A stretch of DNA of 64,000 bases from Sphingopyxis macrogoltabida (GCF_001314325.1 NZ_CP009429.1:930501-994500), one strand, 5' to 3'. Numbered from the stretch's first letter, positions 48,244 to 56,540 are shown. Made by a program: numbers and translations. The notes: generated by a model from the sequence alone, not told the origin.

Positions 48244-49301
48244 CCGCCCGGAACGCTCGCTTCGCATTCCTCGCAGTTGATCACCTCGACGATCAGGTCG
48301 CCGGGTTCGAGGCGCTTGGTTTCCGCTTCCCAGAAACCATAGGGCTTGCCGCCGCGATAGATGCGCAAGCCGCGGCCGCCGCTGGCGAGCTGGTCGATGC
48401 TCCGCCCGATTTCCTCGCCGCTGACGGGGCGTTCGCGGAGCTGGACGCGGCCGCCGACGCTGGCGAGGTCGGCCATATAGTCGGCGACATGCGCGCCCTG
48501 CGCCGACCCGGCGAGCAGCAGGCCGGTGAAGCTGACCGGATTGATGACATTGTTCGCACCGGCTTGCCGCGCGAGCAGTTCATTGTCCTGGGCGCGAATG
48601 ACGACGCTGATCGGCACCTTGGGAGCAAGGTGGCGGACGGTCAAAACCATCAGGATCGAGGCGTCGTCGCGCCCCGCCGAGACAAGGACCGACTGCGCCT
48701 TTGCGATCTGGACGTCGATCAACGTGTCGTCGTTCGATGCATCGCCCTGCAACACGTTGCAGCCGGCGGCTTCGGCTTCGGCAATCCGCGATCCCGACTG
48801 GTCGATCACGACGATGCAGGCGGGATCGGTGCCGCGTGCGATCAGTTCCCTGACCGCTTCGCTGCCGCTGATGCCATAGCCGAGCACGACGATATGGTTG
48901 GTGAGCTTTGCCTGGATGCGGGCCATACGCCATTTTTCCCATGTGCGTTTGATTGCGAATTGATACGCCGTTCCGACGAAGATGAAGAGTACCGCGACGC
49001 GTATTGGCGTGACGATGACCGATTCGATCAGCCGCGAACGGTCGGATACGGGGGCGATGTCGCCAAAGCCGGTCGTGGTGACCGATATCATGGTGAAATA
49101 GACGACGTCGAGGAAGCTGATCTCTCCGTCATGACTGTCGCGCAGCCCGGCCCGGTCGATCCAGTGAACGAGGACGACGAAGGCGATCAGCAGGAAGGCG
49201 ACGCCCAGCCGCGTCACCACATCGGCCCAGATCGGCCATTTGCTCATGCGGCGCAGCGGATTGAACCGGTGCTCGAAAGGACTGCGGCGGGGCTTGGCCA
49301 T
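48240..49301 (-). CDS. Potassium channel with RCK/TrkA-N domain
   Basis: 353 residues. Two membrane helices (about 30-47 and 97-115) flank a pore loop with a TTTGFGD filter at 75-81; GFG replaces the common GYG. A cytosolic RCK domain follows with the Rossmann start VLGYGISGSEAV at 139-150. A TrkA-C-like tail rich in Gly/Arg ends in CEECEASVPGG, where two cysteines might sense redox or metal. It resembles Kch/MthK-type channels. The stop of the LysM/M23 gene is 5 bp upstream, so they may share a transcript. Confidence 0.9.
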   Translation of the reverse strand: MAKPRRSPFEHRFNPLRRMSKWPIWADVVTRLGVAFLLIAFVVLVHWIDRAGLRDSHDGEISFLDVVYFTMISVTTTGFGDIAPVSDRSRLIESVIVTPIRVAVLFIFVGTAYQFAIKRTWEKWRMARIQAKLTNHIVVLGYGISGSEAVRELIARGTDPACIVVIDQSGSRIAEAEAAGCNVLQGDASNDDTLIDVQIAKAQSVLVSAGRDDASILMVLTVRHLAPKVPISVVIRAQDNELLARQAGANNVINPVSFTGLLLAGSAQGAHVADYMADLASVGGRVQLRERPVSGEEIGRSIDQLASGGRGLRIYRGGKPYGFWEAETKRLEPGDLIVEVINCEECEASVPGG

Positions 49302-49306
49302 CGCCG

Positions 49307-50380
49307 CTATCTTGGCGGCAATTGCTTCAGCGGGTCAATCGGAATGCGATTCTTGCGGAGCTGGAAATGGAGCTGCGGCGACTGGACCTGGCCGCTCGCC
49401 CCGGCGCGGCCGATGATGTCGCCGGCCTTGACCGCCTGCCCGCGCTGGACGTCGATCCGCCCCGCATGGCCATAGGCGCTGACCCAGCCGCCGCCATGGT
49501 TGATCAGGATCAGCCCGCCATAGACGCCGATTTGGTCGCCGGCATAGGCGACGACGCCCGGCGCGGCGGCGTGAATCGGGGTGCCGGTTGCGGCGGCGAT
49601 GTTGATCCCGTCGTTGACCTTACCCGGCGCGAGCGGACCGAATTTCGCGATGATCTTTCCGGTGAGCGGCCACTGGAACCGCCCCGCGAAGGCGGCGGGC
49701 GCGGCGATCGCGGTGGTGACGGGTTTCGTCGGTGCAGCGCTGGCGGCGGTCGGCCGCGCGCTTTCGGCCAGCGCGGGCTGGCTGCCGGTCGCGATATCGT
49801 CGATGTCGAGGTTGAAGGCAGCGGCGCGCGCGGCGACGTCGACCGCCTTCGGCGGCAGCGCCTTGGCGTGCGCGGGCAGCCGTAGCCGCTGCCCGACGCG
49901 CAGAATATAGGGCTCGGCGAGTGCGTTGATCGTGATGACCTCGCCCCAGTCGACGCCATAGGCGGCCGCGATGCCGATCCCCGTCTCACCGGTCGCGACG
50001 CGGTGATACAGGCCTGCCGGAACGCGGAGCTGTTGTCCGGGTAACAGCGTGTAGGGCGGCGCGAGATCATTCTCCATCGCCAGCGCTTCGGAGCCGACGC
50101 CCGTCATCTCGCCGATTGCGCGCAATGTGTCGCCGCGGCGCACAATATAAAGGCTACCCCCGACCCATCGCGCGTTGGTCGCGACCGGTTTCAGCGTCCA
50201 GGTCGGCCGGGCGTCGCCGCCCATGACGTCCTGCCGCATATAGCTGTCGGGTTCGGGTTCGGGACTTGCGCTCGCCGGCGGCGGGGCGGGGCGGCTCGGC
50301 GCACTGGCCGCAGGAATGCATCCGGCGAGCAGCAGCACGCCGGGCAGCAACAGCCCATTACGGTGTCGGACACCCCCCAT
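49307..50380 (-). CDS. LysM/M23 lipoprotein (NlpD-like)
   Basis: 357 residues. The lipobox LLAGC is near residue 20. Two LysM motifs follow (YIVRRGDTLRAIGEMTGV near 78 and HRVATGETGIGIAAAYGV near 125). The C-terminal M23 domain (about 230-357) has GINIAAATGTPIHAA, where the usual GxxxHxGxD His is replaced by N-I-N. The last HxH site is represented only by LHFQL, so zinc catalysis is probably lost. Such NlpD/EnvC-type proteins activate amidases at the septum. It lies after surE. Confidence 0.88.
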   Translation of the reverse strand: MGGVRHRNGLLLPGVLLLAGCIPAASAPSRPAPPPASASPEPEPDSYMRQDVMGGDARPTWTLKPVATNARWVGGSLYIVRRGDTLRAIGEMTGVGSEALAMENDLAPPYTLLPGQQLRVPAGLYHRVATGETGIGIAAAYGVDWGEVITINALAEPYILRVGQRLRLPAHAKALPPKAVDVAARAAAFNLDIDDIATGSQPALAESARPTAASAAPTKPVTTAIAAPAAFAGRFQWPLTGKIIAKFGPLAPGKVNDGINIAAATGTPIHAAAPGVVAYAGDQIGVYGGLILINHGGGWVSAYGHAGRIDVQRGQAVKAGDIIGRAGASGQVQSPQLHFQLRKNRIPIDPLKQLPPR

Positions 50381-50454
50381 GCGCCCCCTTTTGCCAAAGC
50401 TTGGGCGCGATGGCTAGGCTTCTGTGCCGCTATGGTACAGAAAATGCAAAAGGA

Positions 50455-51219
50455 TCAGGCGGCGTAAGCGCTCCGCAGTCCGGCGAGCGAGGCGTCGTGA
50501 GTGAGGTCGAGCTGGAGCGGGGTGACCGAGATATATTTGTCGTCGATCGCCTCGAGGTCGCTGTCGTGGCCGAGGCTATGCTCGATGCCATGCAGGCCGA
50601 ACCAGAAATAGGGATAGCCGCGCGGATCGGTGCCCTCGACGATCGAGCCGCGGCCATAGTCGTGGAAACCCTGCCGCGTCACCCGGATGCCCTGCACCTC
50701 GGCGGCGGGGATCGCGGGAAAGTTGATGTTGATCAGCGTGCGCGGTGCCATTTCCATGTCGAGCAGCGGGCGCAGCACTTTTGCGCCCCACGCTTCGGCC
50801 GCCTCGAACGGCACGCTGTCGCCCATGCCTTCGCGCGCGTAGACCTGGCTGAGCGCGATCGAGCGGATGCCGGCGAGGGCGCCTTCGATCGCGGCGGAGA
50901 CCGTGCCCGAATAGGTGACGTCGTCGCCGAGGTTGGCGCCGCGGTTGACCCCCGACAGGATCAGGTCGGGCTTTTCGGGCATCAGCTTGCCGATCGCCAT
51001 CATCACCGAGTCGGTCGGGGTGCCGCTGCACGACCAGCGCCGTTCGTCGTGACGGCGGATGCGCACCGGGCGCGACAGGGTGAGCGAATGGCCGGCGCCC
51101 GACTGTTCCTCGGACGGTGCGCAAACCCAGATGTCGTCCGAAAGCTGGCGCGCGATCGCCTCCAGCACCGCCATGCCGGGCGCGTGATAGCCATCGTCGT
51201 TGGTGAGGAGGATGCGCAC
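50455..51219 (-). CDS. surE: 5'/3'-nucleotidase SurE
   Basis: 254 residues. The N-terminus RILLTNDDGYHAPGM carries the metal-binding NDD, and LILSGVNRGANLGDDVTYSGTVSAA near 84-110 contains the second metal site. The GVQGIR-like ILV region and the C-terminal YISVTPLQLDLT are typical. It removes phosphate from nucleoside monophosphates. The start is GTG at 51219. In many proteobacteria surE is followed by pcm and nlpD; here pcm is missing and surE leads directly to the NlpD-like gene. serS precedes it. Confidence 0.96.
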   Translation of the reverse strand: MRILLTNDDGYHAPGMAVLEAIARQLSDDIWVCAPSEEQSGAGHSLTLSRPVRIRRHDERRWSCSGTPTDSVMMAIGKLMPEKPDLILSGVNRGANLGDDVTYSGTVSAAIEGALAGIRSIALSQVYAREGMGDSVPFEAAEAWGAKVLRPLLDMEMAPRTLININFPAIPAAEVQGIRVTRQGFHDYGRGSIVEGTDPRGYPYFWFGLHGIEHSLGHDSDLEAIDDKYISVTPLQLDLTHDASLAGLRSAYAA

Positions 51220-51237
51220 GTTTCGGTCTTTCTTTCT

Positions 51238-51311
51238 TCGTCATCCCGGACTTGATCCGGGATCCATTCAGCGACGGCGTCGTGGATCCCGGATCAAGTC
51301 CGGGATGACGA
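51238..51311. repeat. Second copy of the TCATCCCGG inverted repeat
   Basis: The 29-nt arms starting TCGTCATCCCGGACTTGATC and ending GATCAAGTCCGGGATGACGA are the same as at 46296-46372, with a spacer of about 16 nt. It lies between serS and surE, both on the minus strand, so the mRNA would form a very stable hairpin between the cistrons. Confidence 0.95.
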
Positions 51312-51317
51312 TAGGGG

Positions 51318-52598
51318 TTAGGCGGCAGGTTCCAGCTTCGTGATCCCGCCCATATAGGGCAGCAGCACCTGCGGAATGTCGACGCTGCCGTCGGCCTGCT
51401 GGTAATTTTCGAGGATCGCCACCAGCGTCCGCCCGACCGCAAGGCCCGACCCGTTCAGCGTGTGGACGAACTCATTGCCCTTTGCGCCGTCGCGGCGGAA
51501 GCGGGTGTTCATCCGCCGTGCCTGGAAATCGCCGCAGTTCGAACAGCTCGAAATCTCGCGATAGGCATTCTGGCCGGGAAGCCAGACTTCGAGGTCATAG
51601 GTCTTGCGTGCGCCGAAACCCATGTCGCCGGCGCAGAGCAGCATCCGGCGATACGGCAGCTCGAGCGCTTCGAGGATCGCCTCGGCGGCGCGCGTCTTGC
51701 GTTCGAGCTCGGCATCCGAGTCCTCGGGGCGGGTGATCGAGACCAGCTCGACCTTCCAGAACTGGTGCTGGCGGATATAGCCGCGCGTGTCGCGCCCCGC
51801 AGACCCGGCTTCGGACCGGAAGCAGGGGGTCAGCGCGGTCATGCGGACCGGCAGTTCCGCTTCCGGCAAAATCTCCTCGCGCACCGCATTGGTCAGGCTC
51901 ATCTCCGACGTCGAGATCAGCCAGCGGCCGTCGGTGGTCTGGAACAGATCCTCGCGGAACTTGGGGAGCTGCGCGGTGCCATAGGCCGCCTCGTCGCGGA
52001 CCATCAGCGGGCTCGCGCATTCGGTATAGCCGGCCTCGATCGTCTGGCGGTCGATCATATATTGGCCGAGCGCGCGTTCGAGCCGCGCCATCTGGCCCTT
52101 CAGGAAGGCGAAGCGCGCGCCCGACATCTTTGCCGCAGTTTCGAAATCGAGCCCGAGCGCGGGCGCGAAATCGGCATGTTCCTGCGGCGCGAAATCGAAG
52201 CTGCGCGGGGTGCCCCAGCGCGAAATCTCGACATTGCCCGCTTCGTCCTCGCCCTCGGGGACGTCGGCGGCGGGCAGGTTGGGGAGGGCGGCAAGCTTGT
52301 CGTGCAGCGCGGCGAGCTGCTCGCGCTCGGCCTCTTCCTTGGCGGGGAGCGCGGTCTTGAGGTCGGCGACCTCGGCCTTCAGCGCCTCGGCGCCGTCCTT
52401 GTCGCCCTTCGCCATCGCCTGGCCGATGAGCTTCGAGGCTTCGTTGCGGCGCGCGAGCGACGACTGGATATCGGTCTGCAGCGCGCGCAGCGATGCGTCG
52501 GCGGCGAGGATTTCGGCAGACAGGGGTTCGAGACCGCGGCGTGCGAGACCGGCGTCGAAAGCTTGCGGGTTATCCCGGATCAGGCGGATATCGTGCAT
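51318..52598 (-). CDS. serS: Seryl-tRNA synthetase
   Basis: 426 residues. The N-terminal coiled-coil arm (about 25-105) binds the long variable arm of tRNA-Ser. The class II core has [23 protein letters not shown] (motif 2) near 258 and [18 protein letters not shown] (motif 3) near 383. It charges tRNA-Ser and tRNA-Sec with serine. The start at [12 protein letters not shown] is preferred to an upstream ATG. It heads the serS-surE-NlpD-like run and is 43 bp downstream of the AHSA1 gene. Confidence 0.97.
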   Translation of the reverse strand: MHDIRLIRDNPQAFDAGLARRGLEPLSAEILAADASLRALQTDIQSSLARRNEASKLIGQAMAKGDKDGAEALKAEVADLKTALPAKEEAEREQLAALHDKLAALPNLPAADVPEGEDEAGNVEISRWGTPRSFDFAPQEHADFAPALGLDFETAAKMSGARFAFLKGQMARLERALGQYMIDRQTIEAGYTECASPLMVRDEAAYGTAQLPKFREDLFQTTDGRWLISTSEMSLTNAVREEILPEAELPVRMTALTPCFRSEAGSAGRDTRGYIRQHQFWKVELVSITRPEDSDAELERKTRAAEAILEALELPYRRMLLCAGDMGFGARKTYDLEVWLPGQNAYREISSCSNCGDFQARRMNTRFRRDGAKGNEFVHTLNGSGLAVGRTLVAILENYQQADGSVDIPQVLLPYMGGITKLEPAA

Positions 52599-52641
52599 GC
52601 GCCGCGCTATGGCGGCGTGGCGCGGGCGGTGCAAGCCCGCT

Positions 52642-53106
52642 TTATCGCTCGGTCAGTTCAGCCAGTTGAGCGATCGCCGTTCCCCAGCCCTCGTGGAAGC
52701 CAAGCTCGAGATGCTTGCTGCTGTCGTCGGGATTCTTGTGGAGCACGCGCGCGGCGTAAAGCGTGCCGCCGTCCTGCGGTTCGAAGGTCAGGATAGCGGT
52801 CAGCGCGAGCCATGGTTCGGCGGGCTGCCAGCCTTCGGTCAGCACGGTGGTGAAGACGATCTTCTTTTCCGGCACCACGTCGAGGAAGCAGCCATCGACA
52901 TGCGGCTGGAAATCGGCGGCGCCCTCTTCGCGCATGCGCGTGACGAAGCCGCCCCCGGGGCGCAGGTCGAGCATGTCGACCCGGCACTCGATCGGCGCGG
53001 GAATCCACCATTTCTCAAGGTTTTCGGGGATGCTCCACGCATTCCATACGGCAGCCGGCGGCGCGGCGATCAGGCGCGAGATGGTGAGTTCGCTTTCATT
53101 GGTCAT
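52642..53106 (-). CDS. SRPBCC/AHSA1-type protein
   Basis: 154 residues of the SRPBCC ligand-binding fold. It starts [31 protein letters not shown], the AHSA1 hallmark, and has a [14 protein letters not shown] strand and a final helix ([20 protein letters not shown]). Such proteins bind hydrophobic ligands and are commonly paired with an ArsR regulator, as here. The ligand is unknown. It lies 16 bp downstream of the ArsR gene, so the two form an operon. Confidence 0.9.
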   Translation of the reverse strand: MTNESELTISRLIAAPPAAVWNAWSIPENLEKWWIPAPIECRVDMLDLRPGGGFVTRMREEGAADFQPHVDGCFLDVVPEKKIVFTTVLTEGWQPAEPWLALTAILTFEPQDGGTLYAARVLHKNPDDSSKHLELGFHEGWGTAIAQLAELTER

Positions 53107-53122
53107 GCTGCTTGCTCCGCTG

Positions 53123-53461
53123 TCATTTCGTGGGGGGATTTTGCGATTCGACGAAGGCGGCGAGGCGGTCGGTGCGCCCCTGCCAGACCGCCCGCTGCTC
53201 CGAGAGCCAGTCCTCGGCCGCGGCCAGCCGGTCGGCGTTGAGGTGGCAGGTCCGGACGCGGCCCGCCTTTTCGGAGCGGATCAGCCCCGATGTTTCGAGC
53301 ACCGACAAATGCTTCATGAACGCAGGCAGACCCATCGCAAAGGGTTCGGCCAGCCGCTTCACCGGCGCCGCGCCGCCGAGCAGGCGGCCGATCACCGCGC
53401 GCCGCGTCGGATCGGCAAGCGCGTGGAAGACGGTGTCGAGCGAGGTTTGTTGGTTCGCCAT
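53123..53461 (-). CDS. ArsR/SmtB-family transcriptional regulator
   Basis: 112 residues. The winged helix begins LDTVFHALADPTRRAVIGRLLGG and carries the recognition helix in MGLPAFMKHLSVLETSGLI near 45. The end RLAAAEDWLSEQRAVWQGRTDRLAAFVE matches the ArsR subgroup coupled to AHSA1 proteins. No CxC metal site is present, so it is probably not a metal sensor. A perfect palindrome overlaps its 5' leader. First gene of an ArsR-AHSA1 operon. Confidence 0.92.
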   Translation of the reverse strand: MANQQTSLDTVFHALADPTRRAVIGRLLGGAAPVKRLAEPFAMGLPAFMKHLSVLETSGLIRSEKAGRVRTCHLNADRLAAAEDWLSEQRAVWQGRTDRLAAFVESQNPPTK

Positions 53462-53467
53462 ATGGTG

Positions 53468-53483
53468 AACTATATCGATAGTT
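53468..53483. promoter_or_regulatory. AACTAT-N4-ATAGTT operator of the ArsR-type gene
   Basis: Perfect 6-bp arms with 4 nt between, 6 bp upstream of the ArsR start codon. The site fits the inverted repeats used by ArsR-family repressors for autoregulation, and the surrounding AT-rich DNA could be the promoter. Confidence 0.7.
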
Positions 53484-53580
53484 TTCCAGATAGCAAACTG
53501 TTTTGCGCGTGCGTAAGCCGGCAATGCCCGCCGTGGATGGATGGTAGCTTTGGGGTGGGAAGCGGACGTTTCCAACTTTT

Positions 53581-53651
53581 GTCATCCCCGCGAAAGCGGG
53601 GACCCAGAGTAGTGTAAACCCGCCCTGGGTTCCCGCTTTCGCGGGAATGAC
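53581..53651. repeat. Long inverted repeat with GTCATCCCCGC arms
   Basis: The 27-nt arms GTCATCCCCGCGAAAGCGGG... (53581-53607) and its complement ending CTTTCGCGGGAATGAC (53625-53651) pair with one mismatch. The outer GTCAT.CCC matches the family seen at 34.7, 46.3 and 51.2 kb, but the inner part differs. This 337-bp gap (53462-53797) holds only the ArsR operator, this repeat and a terminator; no gene is visible. Confidence 0.9.
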
Positions 53652-53731
53652 ACAATTGAGGAATTCCAAACGACTTACGTCCACTCCCGGCCGAAACCGC
53701 CCGAAACCAGCCGGCGCCCGACACCACGCAC

Positions 53732-53759
53732 AAAAAAGGGCCGCCCCGCGGGGCGGCCC
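53732..53759 (-). terminator. Rho-independent terminator of the Ser-rich gene
   Basis: The palindrome GGGCCGCCCC-GC-GGGGCGGCCC (53738-53759) with six A to its left gives a U6 tail on the minus strand, 38 bp past the stop of the Ser-rich protein. Confidence 0.88.
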
Positions 53760-53797
53760 GAATTTGGTGGCCGGTATGCCGGCCGCCAGTGGATGGC

Positions 53798-54946
53798 TTA
53801 TGCCGCGTCCTGATCCTCGGCGTTGCGGTTGGCGGCGCGGCGACGCGCGACGAGCGCGGCGGCGGCGGCACCGAACAGGAGCATCATCGGCGGTGCCGGG
53901 ACGGGGGTCGGGTCGCCCGACGAACCGCCATGGCTGCTGCTGCCGCCCGAGCTCGACGAGGACGAGCTGGACGAGGAACTGCTGCTCGACGACGAAGACG
54001 ACGAGCTGCTCGTTGCGCCGAAGCTGCTGCTGCCACCGGTCGCGCCCGACGAGGTCGCGCCGCTCGACGTGCTGCTGCTCGACGACGAGGAGGAGGACGA
54101 GGAAGAGCTCGACGAGGAGCTACTCGAACCACCCTTCGACGAGCCGCCCCAGCCCGAGCTGCCGTGCGACGAACCGTGCGAACTGCCGCCATGGCCGTGC
54201 GAGCTGCCGCCCTTCGACGAGCCGCCCGACGAGGACGAGCTCGACGAGGAGGAGGACGAAGACGAGGACGAACTCGACGACGAACTGCTGCTCGACGACG
54301 AGGTGCTGACGTTGCCGGACGAGGTCGAAACGTTGCCCGACGAGGTGCTGACATTGCCCGACGAGGTCGAGACGCCGCCGGTCGAGGTGCTGACGCCGCC
54401 CGTCGACGTCGAGACGCCGCCGGTCGAGGTGCTGACACCGCCGGTCGAGGTCGATACGCCCGACGAGGTGCTGGTGGTCGAGCTGAGGCCGCCGGTTGTG
54501 GTCGAGGTGACCACGACGCTGCCGCTGCTGCCGCCGCCGCTCGAACCGCCGAAGAAGCCGCCGAAGAAGCCGCCGCCGAAACCGCCGCCAAAGCCGCCGC
54601 CGATCACGGTCACGCCGCCGCCACCGCCGCCGCCTTCAAAACCGCCGCGCTGCGGGAAGGGTGCATAGGGGATCGGGGGAAGCGGGATCGTCTGCGTCAC
54701 CACCTGCGTTTGCGGGGTCGCGGTGCGGATCACCTTCTTGGTCGTTACGACGCGGCGCACGCGCTTGACCGGCTTGCGTGCCGCATGACGCTTGCGGACG
54801 ACTTTCTTGGCCGGTCCTGCGCAGGGCGAACAGGACTGGGCTGCACGTGCCTTCGGAACGTCGGCGATCTGCATCGCGCCGGTTCCGATGATCGCGCCGC
54901 CGCAGGTGCAGGCGCAAAGCTTGGCGAGGGCCATTCGGACAGACAT
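53798..54946 (-). CDS. Serine/glycine-rich low-complexity protein with PEP-CTERM-like C-terminus
   Basis: 382 residues. After an N-terminal export-like region (ALAKLCACTCGGAIIGTGA) and a basic KKVVRKRHAARK stretch come a Pro/Gly zone, five VSTSTGG-type heptads, three VSTSSGN heptads and long serine runs. The C-terminus DPTPVPAPPMMLLFGAAAAAL is followed by VARRRAANR. This is the shape of PEP-CTERM proteins sorted by exosortase; the usual V-P-E-P is here V-P-A-P. Likely surface or matrix protein. The start at MSVRMALAK was taken because of AGAGAG upstream. A long Asp/Glu-rich frame on the other strand is a shadow. Confidence 0.78.
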   Translation of the reverse strand: MSVRMALAKLCACTCGGAIIGTGAMQIADVPKARAAQSCSPCAGPAKKVVRKRHAARKPVKRVRRVVTTKKVIRTATPQTQVVTQTIPLPPIPYAPFPQRGGFEGGGGGGGVTVIGGGFGGGFGGGFFGGFFGGSSGGGSSGSVVVTSTTTGGLSSTTSTSSGVSTSTGGVSTSTGGVSTSTGGVSTSTGGVSTSSGNVSTSSGNVSTSSGNVSTSSSSSSSSSSSSSSSSSSSSSSSSSGGSSKGGSSHGHGGSSHGSSHGSSGWGGSSKGGSSSSSSSSSSSSSSSSSSSTSSGATSSGATGGSSSFGATSSSSSSSSSSSSSSSSSSSSSGGSSSHGGSSGDPTPVPAPPMMLLFGAAAAALVARRRAANRNAEDQDAA

Positions 54947-55378
54947 AGGTTTCTCTCTTCTTTCCCGTTGCAGGTGCGTTGGCGCCTCCGCCCACACCCC
55001 CATGCACCTTCTACTGAAGCCAAAAGGCCAAAGCTTTATGAACGCCGCAATTGCGTTAACCGCGTTTGTCCGTCCGCCATCGGGAATTGAGGGGCGGAAT
55101 CAACCAAAATGACGACTTCTGTCCCAAAAAAGCACAAAATATGCGGCAATTCTATGCGGATAGTTAACTTCCGGCCCTATTCGGGCGAGTCCGGGCGCGC
55201 AGGAGGGGGCGTCCAGAATCGCCCTTGCCGGCACTGGTTCAGCCGCGCTTCACCGGACGCGGGGCATGGCCATGCTTCGGCGCTTGTGTCCTAACCGGTG
55301 GCTGGTTATAGGCGCGGCGCAATCCTTGGATCGTCATCCTCGGCGACCAGGCGACAGGAAAGGACGCGGAAGGCCCTT
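54947..55378. other. Gene-free gap between the Ser-rich gene and dksA
   Basis: 432 bp with no convincing gene on either strand. It contains two GTTAAC sites (near 55055 and 55164) in AT-rich surroundings that could be promoters for the divergent Ser-rich and DksA genes. A GC-rich stretch follows near 55190-55260 with no clear hairpin. I see no RNA family. Confidence 0.6.
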
Positions 55379-55840
55379 ATGCCAACCCAGATCGCCGACG
55401 TTGGTGCCGACGCGCTCCGCGAAGCCAAATCGAACCTCGATTCGGACTATATTCCCCGCGACGACGAAGAGTTCATGAACGAGCGGCAGCAGGAATATTT
55501 CCGCGGCCTGTTGCTCGCATGGAAAAAGTCGATCCTGACCGAGGCGGAATCGACCCTCGCCCATCTGCAGGACGGGCCGCTGCGCGAGCCGGACCTCGCC
55601 GACCGCGCGTCGAGCGAGACCGACTGGGCGATCGAACTCCGCACTCGCGACCGCCAGCGCAAGCTGATCGCCAAGATCGATTCGGCGATCCGCCGCATCG
55701 ACGAGGGCGAATATGGCTATTGCGCCGTGACGGGCGAACCGATTTCGCTCGCCCGGCTGCAGGCGCGTCCGATCGCGACCATGACGCTCGAGGCGCAGGA
55801 ACGTCACGAGCGGAACGAGCGGATTTCGCGCGAGGATTGA
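55379..55840 (+). CDS. DksA-family RNA polymerase-binding protein, zinc-poor type
   Basis: 153 residues. The coiled-coil tip region is DEEFMNERQQEYFRGLLLAWKKSI near 30-53, followed by the DxxDxA-like DLADRASSE near 73. The C-terminal zinc-finger position reads YGYCAVTGEPISLARLQARP, with only one of the four usual cysteines, as in many alphaproteobacterial DksA proteins. It binds the RNA polymerase secondary channel with ppGpp in the stringent response. The ATG at 55379 was preferred over a longer upstream frame. Confidence 0.9.
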   Translation: MPTQIADVGADALREAKSNLDSDYIPRDDEEFMNERQQEYFRGLLLAWKKSILTEAESTLAHLQDGPLREPDLADRASSETDWAIELRTRDRQRKLIAKIDSAIRRIDEGEYGYCAVTGEPISLARLQARPIATMTLEAQERHERNERISRED

Positions 55841-55956
55841 CGCGCGGCTGCGCGATGCCGGATTTCGGTCCGGCGTTTTCCGCAACGCCCCTTTACGTTT
55901 CGGCAATGGCTCCATTTTAGATTCGTCGCCTCACGCTAGCGAGGAACGGGTTGCAG

Positions 55957-56346
55957 ATGGATTCGCGCGGACCAGTATCTTTGGATGAAGAAGTCGCTGC
56001 ATTGTCGCGCGGCGCCGATCGCGACAGCCTGTTCATGCAGGCGGCGCTGACGATTCCGGGACATGCCGAGCCGGTGCTTGTCCGCGTCCGCAACCTGTCG
56101 GCGGGCGGCATGCTCGCGGAAAGTCCGGCGCGGGTCGCCGAAGGCGCGACGGTCGAGGTCGAGCTGCGCAACGTCGGCGCGGTGCCGGGGCGCATCGTCT
56201 GGGTCGGCGAAGGCAAGTTCGGCGTCGCGTTCGACCGGGCGGTCAATCCGCAGGCGGTACGTCGTCAGGTGGTTCAGAAACAGGATTTGCCGCCGCATCT
56301 TTCCCGGCTCGGCAAGCCTGACAAGGCCATCTACCGCCGACGCTGA
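55957..56346 (+). CDS. PilZ-domain protein
   Basis: 129 residues. A PilZ-like barrel spans about 25-105: RDSLFMQAALTIPGHAEPVLVRVRNLSAGGMLAE, then GKFGVAFDRAVNP. The c-di-GMP RxxxR motif should precede it; RGADRD is only a partial match, while the second motif N/D-x-S-x-x-G is kept as NLSAGG. It may be a degenerate PilZ receptor. The ATG at 55957 and TTG at 55951 are both possible. Downstream of DksA by 116 bp. Confidence 0.8.
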   Translation: MDSRGPVSLDEEVAALSRGADRDSLFMQAALTIPGHAEPVLVRVRNLSAGGMLAESPARVAEGATVEVELRNVGAVPGRIVWVGEGKFGVAFDRAVNPQAVRRQVVQKQDLPPHLSRLGKPDKAIYRRR

Positions 56347-56381
56347 TCGTGACCAGCGGGCGGTAGCGGCCGGACGATCGA

Positions 56382-56540
56382 TCAGGCGATCGTCACCATC
56401 TCTTCCTTGATTCTCAATTTCTGCTTTTTCATCTGCGCCAGCACGGCCATGTCGGGGGCGGGTCGGCGCTCTTCATTCGCAATTTTCTCGTCGAGGTCCG
56501 CGTGACGGGACTTCAGGGCGGAAAGGTGCGAGCTGCTCAT
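56382..56540 (-). CDS. DUF465/YdcH-family small protein
   Basis: A 52-residue gene on the minus strand. The protein begins MSSSHLSALKSRHADLDEKI, then NEERRPAPDMAVLAQMKKQKLRIKEEM, the two-helix pattern of DUF465 (YdcH). These small helical hairpins are common in alphaproteobacteria with no defined function. GGAGAA lies upstream of the ATG at 56540. A second member lies divergent at 56666-56863. Confidence 0.88.
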   Translation of the reverse strand: MSSSHLSALKSRHADLDEKIANEERRPAPDMAVLAQMKKQKLRIKEEMVTIA

